From assembly GCF_030247185.1 (NCBI RefSeq), contig NC_080572.1:234299336-234363335 (forward strand): a stretch of DNA of 64,000 nucleotides. Reading direction: 5' to 3'. The notes beneath the pieces are model-generated. The model saw only the letters and a list, made by a program, of their open reading frames with translations. It did not search any database and had not been told where the DNA came from. A program made the position numbers and the translations under genes. Shown in pieces: positions 39,993-53,600 of this stretch; position 1 is the first letter of the stretch; each line of letters starts with the position of its first letter. Source of the DNA: Malaya genurostris. Its lineage: Eukaryota > Arthropoda > Insecta > Diptera > Culicidae.

Positions 39993-42900
39993 ATGTTAGC
40001 ATTCGTGATTTTTGTACTGTCTGCGTACTCCCCAGTGTCTGGTTTAACTGCATCTTTTAACAGTGAGTAAAATGACTTGTTTCTATGATCTACCATATGT
40101 TCCATAAAAATGCAGTTTTACTATTATTACGTTCTCAATTCATTTCCCATTTGATACCATTGGCTAAAGTTGGATTTACTGCATCGTTCCAATTCGTGTG
40201 TAAAAATGGTCTCATAATTATGGCGGAGTATTTCACTCTACCTGATTCCGTAACCATACATAATGCACGCTGCAGGATCGAAGATTTATAGAATCGAAAA
40301 TATTGCTTCTAGCTAACGATACTACTCTCAAACACATTCAATGTTGTAGTAATATGTCGCAACACAGGCTCCGAAGGTTTTGATGATAGATGAAGACGTA
40401 CTACTTTATCGTCAATTTTTTTCCGTGCAGGTTTTATTCTCATTCTAAATACTGCGCCCCATGTACTTCAAAATCAATGTCAATCAGTGATTAGTGGTAG
40501 TATAGTGCAACAGAAAGTATTACCCATTTGTACAGTTTGTTCTGCAAAATTGAAGGTGCGAGTATTTCGGGAGTAATGACTAATGATAATATCTAGTGGC
40601 AGAGCAATATATTAAAAAAATGACACTATCAATTAGCAAACAGTCCATTGAAAACGACCAGAACTTTTTGAGGCCAACTTTGAGATTTTTAGTGCAGCTT
40701 GTTGAAAGAGAACGCCAAATCTTTTAAGATTCTCGAAATAGCTGTTTCAAATTATGATAAGACTTTTCTAAAGGGTGATTTTTTAAGAGCTTGAGAACTT
40801 TTTTAAACAATAAAACGCATAAAATTTGCAAAATCTCATCGGTTCTTTATTTTAAACGTTAGATTGGTACATGACATTTACTTTTTGAAGATAATTTCAT
40901 TTAAATGTTGACCGCGGCTGCGTCTTAGGTGGTCCATTCGGAAAGTCCAATTTTGGGCAACTTTTTCGAGCATTTCGGCCGGAATAGCCCGAATTTCTTC
41001 GGAAATGTTGTTTTCCAAAGCTGGAATAGTTACTGGCTTATTTCTGTAGACTTTAGACTTGACGTAGCCCCACAAAAAATAGTCTAAAGGCGTCAAATCG
41101 CATGATCTTGGTGGCCAACTTACCGGTCCATTTCTTGAGATGAATTGTTCTCCGAAGTTTTCCCTCAAAATGGCCATAGAATCGCGAGCTGTGTGGCATG
41201 TAGCGCCATCTTGTTGAAACCACATGTCAACCAAGTTCAGTTCTTCCATTTTTGGCAACAAAAAGTTTGTTAGCATCGAACGATAGCGATCGCCATTCAC
41301 TGTAACGTTGCGTCCAACAGCATCTTTGAAAAAATACGGTCCAATGATTCCACCAGCGTACAAACCACACCAAACAGTGCATTTTTCGGGATGCATGGGC
41401 AGTTCTTGAACGGCTTCTGGTTGCTCTTCACTCCAAATGCGGCAATTTTGCTTATTTACGTAGCCATTCAACCAGAAATGAGCCTCATCGCTGAACAAAA
41501 TTTGTCGATAAAAAAGCGGATTTTCCGAATGGACCACCTAAGACGCAGCCGCGGTCAACATTTAAATGAAATTATCTTCAAAAAGTAAATGTCATGTACC
41601 AATCTAACGTTTAAAATAAAGAACCGATGAGATTTTGCAAATTTTATGCGTTTTATTGTTTAAAAAAGTTCTCAAGCTCTTAAAAAATCACCCTGTATAA
41701 GTTTGACAACACAACATGGTCTGAGCCAAAAGGAAGAGAAGAGGAATGAAATTTTTATCAAACATTCAGAAATCGAACGAAAAGCACATAATACATTTCA
41801 TTGTCTTCACACGCGAAGACCGAAATCAGCATTTTGGCGAAAAAATCAGTTGATATACTGATTTTAGATAGTTATTTTTTAGGATTACAAAAATTCGTTT
41901 TATTTCTAATTTGACTTTGTTCCTTTAAATATGTTGGAACCGTTGTTGAAATTGCAATTTATTTATTAAATGCCCAAATTCAACGTGCTGTCATTTCTTA
42001 GCTAAGACACACTCCATTTTCATTCCACGAATTTTTTAGTTGACTTAGCAAATGAAATATTGTTTTCAACAAAGATGAATGGTTGAATTCAACAGAATCT
42101 GCTCATAAATTCAATAATATTTTTGTTAATTTCCATTGATATTATTAGTTGATGTTAGCAATATTGTTTGTTGATTTTGGTATCAGTTTCATTGATTACA
42201 ACTAATTAAAAATGTTGAATGTAACTAAAGTCATTATTGATATCATCATTTTTTGCCTTTCTCTATAGAAAGGTATTAGAATTGCTGGAAAAACCGACTT
42301 TCGAACGGAGCCTCGGAGACCCATAGTGTTATATACCATTCGACTCAGTTCGACGAGATCGGAAAATGTCTGTGTGTATGTGTGTGTGTGCACTTTTAGA
42401 AGATATTTGAACGCGCTCAATTTTATCAGAGATGGCTAAACCGATTTTAACAAACTTGGGCTCGTTTGAAAGCTACTGTCGGGTTATTGATCAAGTTCGA
42501 AGATCAAATGGCTGTGACTTTTGGTTCCGGAGATATGATTGTATAAGTGACGTAACCGACAAAAAGCGTCGAATTTGAACGCGCTCAATTTTCTCAGAGA
42601 TGGCTGAACCGATTTTAACAAACTTGGGCTCGTTTGAAAGCTACTGTCGGGTTATTGATCAAGTTCGAAGATCAAATGGCTGTGACTTTTGGTTCCGGAG
42701 ATATGATTGTATAAGTGACGTAACCGACAAAACACATTGATTTTTACCGCTCTTATATATATATGGGTGCCAAAATTTTGGGATCACCTCTATTTTCGTT
42801 AAGTTCTAGTGCTCGAAAGTTTAAGTACTTCGAAAAAAGCCTTCATGCAAAATTTGACCTGAATCAGACATGCGTAAGGGGTGCTGCCCGGTGGTAAAGG

Positions 42901-44668
42901 TTTGACAATTTTCGATCCTGAAAAAGCACCATAGGGGGGAGTACATGAAATTTCCAAAATCGAAAATTTTTTTTTGATGCCGAAACTCTTAAAACTGCAT
43001 GAAATATCGAAATTTGGTGTCATCTCAAAAAAAAATATTTTGAAAATATCAACTTTCTGGGACTACAAATAGGCAACGCAAATGTCAAGCACTAGTTTCT
43101 AAAAATGATGCTGATTGTGTGACATAAACACTGAAGCATGCTTTTGTGAACTACTTGAATCAATCTGAATCAATTGGTGTCAAAATTAGCATCCAAAATT
43201 ATTTAATAAAAGTATGAAACATATTTTCATGAGACTGTTATGAAAGAAGAGAAAGGCATTATCACACCACTAGGTGGATTAAGAAGGGTTTTTTTATTTG
43301 AACTCATGTCGACAGTTGATTTTAGTCAAAATAGTATATGTAATATAATATTTTTACTGATGTTAGCTAAATTAAAATATTGATCTTAAACACCACACTT
43401 AATAATTCGTGTGTTTAAATAAAATAAAATCGTGTAATTTTGCTTTATTTCAACAAGGTATTAGAAATCAATTATAATTTCTAACAATGCTGACAATATT
43501 TCTCAGTATACCTTATAATCAAAAAAGAACCGGAATTTTCATTTTAGAATTCCCGCGCTTGTCTTATTCTCTCAACGTTGTCACTACGTACGATTAGTTT
43601 TTGTTTGGCGTCTATACAAAGAAGTTGAAAAATTTTCGTGTGGCGGTTTTATAATGGATGAAAATTTAGAACAACGTGCGTGCATCAAATTTTGTGGTGC
43701 AAATGGAATAAAGTGTTCCGAAACGTTGAAAATGTTAGAAAAGGCCTTTGGTGAATCGTGTCTAGGAAAAACACAGGCATACGAGTGATACGGAGGTGGG
43801 GGGGGGATTGTTGGGTTTGAAACTTGTTGGGTTTGAAACGCGCAGTTTTTGGCCAACCAACGAACTCAACCAATTGTATGGAAAATTGGATCAAGCGTTG
43901 GCATGCATGTATTGCCGCAGGAGGAGAGTACTTTGAAGGCGATTATAAAGAAATTTATTAAAAATTGAAATTTTGCGTTTTACTTTTTTTTATATATAAA
44001 AAAATAGGTATAGAATTCGCTCATACTTTAGAAAAAATTTCCGAGGCCCGGAGGGCCGAATGTCATATACCAATTGATTCAGCTCGACGAACTGAACAAA
44101 TGTCCGCGTGTGTGTGTGTGTGGGTGTGTGTGGGTGTGTGTGTATGTGTGTTGTCAACTAAGAGGTCGAGATCTCAGAGATGGCTGGACGGATTTTGATC
44201 AAACTTGCAAATGAAAGGTCTCCCCGTCACCCAAAACGCTATTGATTGGTTTTGAGATCGGATGTTTACTTTTTGAGTTATACGAAATTTAATGTCAAAT
44301 TTTTTAGTTTTTTGACAATATCTGTCACACTTGACCTTGAAAACTGACTTTGTTTTTATACTTAGATTCCGCACGGTAATAGCTATCCAACAAGTCATAG
44401 ATTGTTAAAATTGGTCCATTTTTAACGGGGATATCGAAATTTTTGTGTAAACGACTTTTCCCCCTATTCCAGCAGTAGGAGTTTTGAGCGCTGTATGACA
44501 AAGCAATGTTTGGGAGCAACGTGAAACACGAATTTTTATACTGTTACATACAATTGTTTCTAAGTACCAAAAAGACTGTGTACAGTATCCTTTTTCATGA
44601 CAACTTGCCTCGGACCGATTTTAGCACGGTTCGTTTTTGGCAACATAATCGTTCGAATATGGCATATG

Positions 44669-44699
<31 letters not shown>

Positions 44700-47600
44700 A
44701 TATGTAAACCAGATGATATCAGCATTTTCGAGTTGGAAGTAATTCCATAATTATATTGATTTAAACTACTTACAACAATAAATGCTGGAAGAACATGACT
44801 TCCGTATATACCATACGACTCAGTTCGTCGAGATCAGCAAATGCGTGTGTGACAAATAATTTCACTCAATTTTCTCGGAGATGGCCAAACCGTTTTCTAC
44901 AAACTCAGATTCATATGAAAAGTAGTGTACTCCCAAACAAGGTTCCTGAATTACGTTTGGATCCGACTTCTGATTGCGGAACCACAGGATGATATGTGAA
45001 ACGAAATTAAAATTATGCAATTAATTTTTCTCGTAGATGGCTGAACCGATCTAAGATTCAAATGAAATCTAAGAATCATCTACGACTCAAATGAGAGGAA
45101 TTAAAATCCTATAAAAAATCATACTTTTTAGTCAGATTCGACTTCTGGTTTAGGAGATGCAGGGTGATTAGTATAAAAATGTCCATTTCACATAAATTAA
45201 TCAGGTTTATCGGGTTTGCAGATTTGTATAGTCGATTATCAAATAAATTTATTTCAGTTTAAGCGGTATTGGTTTTTATATTCGGAATATACCCCCAAAT
45301 TTTAATTCGCACTACAATTTCTTAAAGATGTCTACACACTCCTCAGGTGAATTTAACTGATTTCGGATACACTGATTTTAGAATTCCAGTTCCAGTATCA
45401 AATTGTTTCTCAATGCTCAATCATTTTCTCAAAAAGGCCAAATTTAATTTTAAAAACAAAAACGTAATTTAAGGACTTAAGGTCCCATACAAAATTGGTG
45501 AATTTTATCCGATTCTGGAATTACAGATGATGAGTTTTTAAAATTCATACTGATATCGAAGATGTAAATTGTTTGGCGTATTAATTTATGGCGATTCGAA
45601 TCATTTTGGGTTATGCTAGTTCCTGCATACCGGCTCTGGAAGTACCATAAATAATGACGAAAAACTCTAAAGTGGAACTTACTTCGACATCTCAAGGAAT
45701 GTTCAATCGATTGTCATACGTTAAGATTGAAATTCGATACGATTTGTAGTTTCGACATTACAGGGTAATGAGTGATGAAAATCTCAATTTGCTGTTTAAA
45801 ACGACGATAATTAAAATAATGTCATGAGAACTAAAACACCTAAGAATATCCATGCAAAAAACATATGCGGATTGATAAAAAAAAGGTATCATCTCACTGC
45901 AAGGTGGATTAATCACGTTTTTTAATAAAATTCCGGTTCATTTTTGATCATAAGGTATATCTCCGAATTACAAAAAGAACATGTTTAAATGAACGTACTT
46001 ATCCATTGCCATATTTTGCAAAAGAGATTATCATTTGGTTGTTTTTATATCACTGAATTTGGAGAATTGTCAAATTTTTATTTGGCTTCAAAAGCCAACA
46101 TTAGATTCTGCCATCTGCAGCTGTCATCGAAAAATTGTTCATACTGTAATGACTACTAGCCACTAAAAAAATTTTACATTTGCAATTGTTTTTAATATTT
46201 TGACAGGTATAAATACGATAGTGACTTCCCGTGCAGTATTCGGAAAAGACATAAAAGAAAATTAAACTCAGGCAGTCTGCTATCAGCGTAACTATTTGTA
46301 TTCAAAATCACTATTTTCTTGTGCGACAGTGACTCTCTCACTGAAAACTTTTTGCACTCCGACAGCAAAAACCGAATACAATTAGTACTCCGGACGACGT
46401 AGCCCGAGCGAAAACAACAAGGACAGCTACAGAGAAAAGCAACCGCCCACTACGAGTATTATACGCAAACTGTGATGGATCTTATTTTCTAGATCCAAAA
46501 CTTTGTTGTGAACAGAAGAAAACTTACCTTTCTACTTGTTTCGATGCTGCTTTGTGCTGAATAAACCATAACCAGCTGCAATATTGTCATGTTGGGAGAT
46601 ACAACGCATTTCGTTTGACATATATAATTAGAGTGCAGTATAACAGAAACTGACTTTACTGTTCCACGTAAAAAACATTGTTATTTAAATTCATATCATT
46701 TGTGCACAGATTCTGCACAAAAAACACTTTCCACTAAGAGTTTACGGAATTTTTAACACATCAACACAATTTGCAAGCAGTTTCAACTAAACTATACTTT
46801 CTAATGAATTGTGTTGCTTGGAACTTCTCATGAGTTGTTGACTAATAAACTTGTTCTAACAAAACTAATTTCCTTTTTGCTTTCCTTGAGCTGTCATTTT
46901 TTATGGTTTCAACCACAAAATTTGTTGATAGTGAAAATTTCGTGTTGGATTGAAAATTTCTTAGTTTGTGTCCAGAATATTTGCCAACTAATCACATTCT
47001 CTGAAAACAAAATCTTTTTTCAGCAAAGTAAATTTTGAATTTCAACTAATTTATTAGTTATTTTGATAATTTTGTTGTTAAAAACAACTAAAAAGCAGTA
47101 AAACGAATTAGGCGCAGAGCTAATTTCAGTCGTTCCGTGCGTGTCTTTGACAACCTATTAATTTCTTCCTCGGATCCAATATCGATTGGACTTCCTCGGT
47201 TAGGGACAAAATTTCACAAAGTTTTAATGTTTTTTTTATATTCTCTCAACATGTTTTGAATCTTTACTTTATTTTCTCTTTTGGTTTTTATCGAAAAAAG
47301 TGCTGAAATGATACCTTTTTATCAATCCGCTTGTGTTTTTGTTCATGAATGTTATGCGGTGTTCATAGTTTTCATGAAATTAATTTAATGATCGTCGTTT
47401 TAAGGAGTGCGAAAATAAGCTATCCACATACATTTATGTTGTACGCATGTATTTGTGATAGTTTTTTATGCTCAGATCACAGCATGCTGTGCGTTTGGCT
47501 GCCAGCTTTCGTTTGTTTACTTGTTTTTACGGTTGAAATTCTGCGTTTTCAAAATGTCGCGTATTGAAAAGGGAGTGAAAATTAATGGCGTTTATCATTG

Positions 47601-50600
47601 AAAAACACTGGTGGCGTGGATTGCTCTGGTTTTGCACTTTCGAGCAGAAATCGCAAAGAAACTACGTCAGAATGTTGCATTTCTGCTCGAAAGTGAAAAA
47701 TCAGAGCAATCCACGCCACCAGTGTTTTTCAATGAAAAACGGCATAAGGTTCTAGACACATGGATAAGTGAGAAGGATATTACTATGCGAAAATTGGCGA
47801 AGCGGTTTAGAATTCATCATGCCAGTGTTAAAACCATCATTAATAAGTTCGGGGAACACTATTCTTAGGATGAGCTACTAGGAAGAGGCAGAAAATCCGG
47901 TTCTTCCAACCCAACTCTACCAGAAAGTGGTATCTCGAATCATGAAGAACAAATCAATGTCAATACGTGATTTGGCCAAAAAAACAGGAACGAGTGTCGG
48001 AATGATCCAGCGTCCAGCGAAGACCTACAAGAAGCAGAAAATCTCGAAACAAAGTGTAAAACAGAAGAAGCGAACAGCAACAAGCGCTTGGAAATTGTAT
48101 TGGCGTCTTTTGCAGGGTCCGGATGCATGCGTTTTGATGGACGATGAGACTTATGTAAAAGAGGACTTGAAAACCCTTCCAGATCCACAATACTTTACTG
48201 TCGTCGTTGGGGAGGATGTGAGCGATGCGTACAGGTCGATTCAAGAGGAATTCGGTCGAAAGGTACTGGTATGGCAAGCAATATGTTCCTGTGGTTTGAA
48301 GTCAACCATTTTTTACACTACCGGAACTAGAAATCTATCGATCTGAGTGTCTCCAGAAGAGATTACTTTTATATAAGAAGCTACACCTCCACTGTTTTGG
48401 CTGGATTAAGCGTCGGCTCACTATGCAAAGCCACTCTCAATTGGCTTGCGGAAAAGGGTATACATTTCGTTGAGAAAAATATCAATCCACCGAATTACCC
48501 TCAGTTTCAACCAATTCAACGTTACTGGGCAATCGTGAAGAGGGTCTTCAAGAAGACTGATAAGGCAGCTGGGAACATGCAGGAGCTCAAAAAAACTTGG
48601 TCGCACTCGTCCTAAAAATGCGATGCAACACTTGTCCGGAACTTGATGAAGAGCGTTCAAAATTCAAAATTTCGAAAAATCGTGAAGGAATAACTTAAAT
48701 TTCATCCGGTTTTCATTATGCTCTCGTACAATAAAGGATAAATTTTTAGTTTGAATAAAATATCGTTTTTTTCATAATTTGAAAGAAAATTTTGTGGATA
48801 GCTTATTTTCGATACACTCCTTAAATGACAATTTGAAATTTCAATCATTCATTACCATTAATGTAATTTCGGAACTGTAAGTCGAATTCAAAATAGAAAT
48901 TGTATGATGTTTGAGATTGAGAGATTGTCGAAGTGATTTCCACTTTGGAGTTTTTGGTCATTATTTACGGTACTTTCAGAACCAGTATCCAGGGACCGGT
49001 TCGTATGGTGTTGAATCAATAGAACGAAAGAAATGGAATAGTTTTGAACCCGACTTTGAATATTTTTTGGTATTGCCGTTTTCTAAGATGGTTTGAATTT
49101 TGAAAACTCTTCACCTTAAAATTCATAATCGAAAGTCGAGATCGGATAGACTTCACCAATTTTGTATGGGACTGTAAGCCTTTTACTATGAATTTTTTAA
49201 TATAAAAATCGTTTCAATCTTCTTTGAGAAAATGATTGAGCTCCTCTATTCTCGATACTTTTGGAACTGGAATCCGGCAATCGGTGTAGCCGAAGGCAAT
49301 AAAATTAACCTAAGGGATTATAAACTATTTCATTTGATTCGAAATTTATGAAAATCAGTGTAGCCATCTTTGAGAAATCGTAGTGAATACCGGCAATATT
49401 GAAATAAGTTTATTTGGTCTTCGACTATCAAAATCTGCAAACCCGATAAACCCGATTAATTAATGTGGAATTCACATTTTTACACTAATCATTTTGGATC
49501 TGCTAAAGCGGATCTGATTAAAAAACAAGAAGTTTTCATGGGGTCTTAAGACCTTTCATTTGAGTCTTAGATGGAGAAAATCGGCTCAACCATCTACAAG
49601 AAAAATGAGTGATATTATTTTAATTTCGTTACATATACCATACTGTAGCTCCGGAACCAGAACTTGGGTCCGAATGAAATTCAGAAACTGTAGGACGGCA
49701 TACGACTTTTCATATGAATACAAATTTGTAGAAATCGATAAAGTCAACTCCGAGAAAATTGAGTAAAATAGTTGGTTATATGCACATTTGCTGATCTCGA
49801 CGAACTGATTCGATGGGTATGTGGGTGCAATAGGTTACGTTCTTCCAGTAATTATTCCTGTAAATATAAAATTGTTTTGAATTCGAAAATACTGACATCT
49901 CTCGTATGCATATTCGAACGATTATGTTGCCAAAAATGAACCGTGCTAAAATCGAAACGAGGCATGCCATGAAAAAGGATGCTGTACACAGTCTATTTGG
50001 TCGCTTACACTAAAATATCGACATCTCCGTACAAAATGGACGGATGGTTGTTAAAATACATATGCTGCTACCGTGCACAGAAAGAAATAATGAAATTTAC
50101 ACATGTAAATCAATGGTAACATGAAAAAGACATGGGTTGAATCGAAAATTTGATTGAAAAACTGTTATCGGTACAAAACTAATTTAAATTACATTGAATC
50201 CAGAACTGTATCTTTCATTTAACGCTTAGTTTTGCGATTATATTGAAACGAACATAATTGTAAAGTAACTTTATGTTTAATTGTTTGCTCCAAATATGTG
50301 TATGAAATTAGATGTAAATTCACAAAATATTTTTATCTAGGGTAAGGGCTCCCTATTTCATCTCATTTGTAAGGACGTCGCCTTCAAACCTCGATTTAGC
50401 CACTAAAATCACTATAACTATTTCATATTACTGCTTCATTCGCCTTGCTCCACATTGAGATTTGATTCACATTCCTTGGAAATTAAAATAATGTGCATAA
50501 AACAGCAAAAAACACTTATGAAATGTTCACTACTCTGCTCCTAATTTCATCTCAATGGATTTTTATCCATCCTATCGCTGATCCTTTATTCATCCTATAA

Positions 50601-53600
50601 ATTAGCAATGGCGACAGCAATCAAAACGAAATATTCCACTATTACACTTTCAGGCTCAAAATGTCAGAATTTTGCTTAAAAACGGCCTAATGCCAATTAT
50701 GAGACAATATACGATATTTTTAGAATCAGTTTGAAATCATTTCAACGTTTAAAAATTTTTCAGTCGTTTCCGTTACCATTCGCTTTAATTTTAAAATTTT
50801 ACTGAAAAGTTAATTTGGTGAACTTTAAATAAAAACAAAACTGTGATTGTTACTATTTATTCATTAGCCTTTCTTAAAACAAAGTGTAGAGCCAGAGATG
50901 CCATTTATACAGATTTATATGTATTGTATAGATTTTTGCGTTCGCATACTACTTTAAATCAAAGTACCGATTTTGTAAAGATTTCCTAAATTTAATACAG
51001 ATTTGTACAGGTTCATAGAAAGAAAGAAGTAAAAAATTAGACTTTTCTCTCTGAGTATCTATTAGTATTTGATTGCGGTGATTCTTTAAAAGTTTATTAA
51101 TCAACGGACAAATCACATGTAGATAATTGATTATGAACACTGACAAACATTCATATTAAAATTTGGAACCAATTTGAACATTTGAAGCCAGATATTTTCA
51201 TTGAATATATATATTACGTTGCATAGAAAGTCTATATCTGGTCTATCTGTTTTCACTAATAAAATAATGTTAACAGATTTTATTAGTGAAAACAGATTTA
51301 ACATCATTTTATTAGTGAAAACAGATTTAACATCATTTTATTAGTGAAAACAGATAGACCAGATATAGAGTTTCTATGCAAAGTAATACATATTTTCTAT
51401 GAAAATATCTGGCATCTCTGTGCACAGCCGATGAAACACACACACTTCACAGCGTTAGGTTGACGTATATCGTAATGAAACCAGTGCTACTAGATTTGCC
51501 ACAATGATTATTTCATTAGTATTTAGCATGCTCTTCCTGGTAATATTCGAAGCCAAAACAGTTTTATTGAAATATTAATATCAATAATATAATTAAACTA
51601 ATGTCACGGATACCAAAAAACATACTTTTTGATGAGATTTAGAAGAAGAAAAACAATTTTTGTTTTGTAACATTATGAGATAACTTGGCAACTTTGCGAA
51701 ACCAAATGAGATGAAAACAAAGCGCAATCAAGTGAACTAAGTGAAAAACTTTCACCTCATATTTCTAAAGACTTTTATTGTTTGTCGGGTAGTTTTTGAA
51801 GTATTAAATCGTTAATTAAACAAGTAACAAGTGAACATTACTAATTATGAAGTCATCCAGCATTCAATGGTAGTGTAATTGTGCGAAAAAGTGATCATGT
51901 TTTGAGACGAATCGATTAGTAGATAATCAGAAACATGACGAACTGTAAATCTTGAGACGAAAATGTGTCCCAAATTGAAAAGTGAGTTTATTTGAAATGA
52001 AAAAAAAACGATAACCGAAGAACTTAAAACCATTTCTTTCAATAGGAAAGTATGACAATAGCTTTTATAATCATTTTAAAACATTTCACAGTTTGGTTCA
52101 GGTAGACCTTAAAATATTATTCATGTTCAAAGTAATGAGGTGAAGGGATGAGATGGAAATAGGAGCTCAGATGAAATAGGGAGCCGTTACCCTATGTGTG
52201 TAATTAATTTTTCAAAACATATTTTGTTTACAAGGACAACTGGTACAGATTTTGTCAAACCTAGTGATGTAATGTTACCTTTCTCATATTACTCATACTA
52301 TTATAAATTTTAGTGTAGAGTTCTAAAAACAACAAGTCATTAAATATAAACAGAAAAGTTTGTTTTAATTTAATTTAGCAAAATCTACAAATCAAAACAC
52401 CGTACAGTTCCGAAATCGAAAGTATTATCCACAACGAATCCATGGTAAGACCTTATCCTGTGAATCTATAAGTTTGTGAAAATCGATTTGGCCATCTTGA
52501 AGAAAAGTGAGTGAGTACTTTTTGCAATTTTTAGGCCACTACTTCCAATACTTCCGAAATCTAGTTTTGAGAACCGGAATAGCCGTAATTGGTTCGTATG
52601 ACCAGCAACAAATATGACCCACAAATTGGAACAGTTTTGAACCTAGTTAAAAAGAATTTTTCCCCTTTTCACTTTGTCGCTTCAGGTGGCGATACAACTT
52701 ATTTAACGCTTAACCATCTCTATGAGTAAGATACAAAGCTTATGAGATTCTAGATATTTGTATATTTTATGGAACGTATTGCAACATAGCGAAGTAACCA
52801 TATTATTGAAGAATAATTTTCACATTTTATTACGGAAGTGACCGAATACTACCAGCTGCCAAAAATGTACAAATACGATGACTACGATCAGTGTATGCGG
52901 GAGTTTGATGTCAAAGCGGTATACTGTCTTGTGGACACCACAATTAAGCCGAATTCCACGGCTACGATCTGGCCACTGATTCAGGTTGGTATATTGTTTG
53001 ATTCTGTGTACACTTCGGACAGTGAATTTTCATTTCACGAATTTCATCTGCCTATTGCGCGCAGAAATTTTCCAACGATTCCAAACGAAGCTTCCGCCAT
53101 GACCGGCTGCAACGTGGGCTCTGCATGAACTGGTGCAGCAAAATGATGGCAAAGTACGACCGGGGAACGCAGATGAAATACTATTTGCCCGGTTTCAACG
53201 AATCCAGCGAGATAACGTTCGATCCGAATACTTTTCGGCAAGCATTGCAGTGGCGCCAGAAGTACAGGAAGTTGGCAAATCAGTGTGTAAATTTCGAACT
53301 CAAACGTCAATTCTCGATCATGGGCCATTCAATGGTGGAGTACTGCGTGACAAATCGCGAACAGGAATCGGTAGGTGAGTCCGAACTTAAAAACATAAAA
53401 TTCTGATTACTCTATTGAGCTTTTCGTTTGGGCCATAGATTTTCTGGATGCTATCTTCCTAGTGGTTCTTGGTTCGATCATTCTGCTGATCAGCCTTTCC
53501 TCATTCTACGATTACAGACTCAAAAAGAAACATGTTTTCGATACGACCAGTAGAGATTATTATCGGAAACCTGTGCAAAGAGGGTGTAAGTGTGTTACAA

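Larger units (their letters stand above)
43511..45955 (+). mobile_element. mariner DD34D element split by repeat R2
   Basis: The left end CCTTATAATCAAAAAAGAAC follows TA 43509-43510. The right end (TTCCGGTTC..GATCATAAGG) finishes at 45955 before TA 45956-45957. The transposase starts at about 43653 (M-D-E-N-L-E-Q-R) and is deleted after K-T-Q-A-Y-E. It resumes at the C-terminal W-I-K-R-W-H-A-C-I near 43885. A copy of repeat R (43983-45917) sits just before the 3' end. Relative of 21184-22346. Confidence 0.82.
41810..47139. mobile_element. TTAGTTGA-family non-autonomous element with large nested insertion (second copy)
   Basis: The left end CACGCGAAGACCGAAATCAG and following CATTTTGGCGAAAAAATCAG equal the complement of the right end of 1478-2659. 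The right end (AGAGCTAATTTCAGTCGTTC, then CGTG) equals the complement of its left end. Similarity holds to about 42090 and again from about 46108. The intervening about 4 kb is made of later insertions. The orientation is inverted relative to copy 1. A target duplication is not clear. Confidence 0.75.
47403..48821 (+). mobile_element. DD37E transposon, third lineage (copy E)
   Basis: Terminal repeats AGGAGTGCGAAAATAAGCTA and the complement ending CACTCCT at 48821 are flanked by TA (47401-47402, 48822-48823). The ends differ from copies A/B and C/D. It sits in repeat R3. The transposase is broken, and a perfect hairpin is inserted near its start (47597-47733). Confidence 0.87.
47290..50085 (-). 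repeat. family R repeat, copy R3, interrupted by DD37E copy E
   Basis: ATACCTTTTTATCAATCCGC at about 47310 matches the R1 end near 13376. The sequence resumes after the DD37E element at 48824 (TCATTCATTACC) and runs to ACAAAATGGACGG near 50045. It carries CTCGACGAACTGATTCGATG near 49800. Same orientation as R1. Confidence 0.7.
40063..52838 (+). other. intron 1 of the NRF-6-like gene (12.8 kb)
   Basis: Donor ACA|GTGAGT, acceptor ACGGAAG|TGACC (weak). It holds at least ten mobile elements, listed separately. Stretches without an assigned element (40100-40770, 41700-41809) show no gene. Confidence 0.75.
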
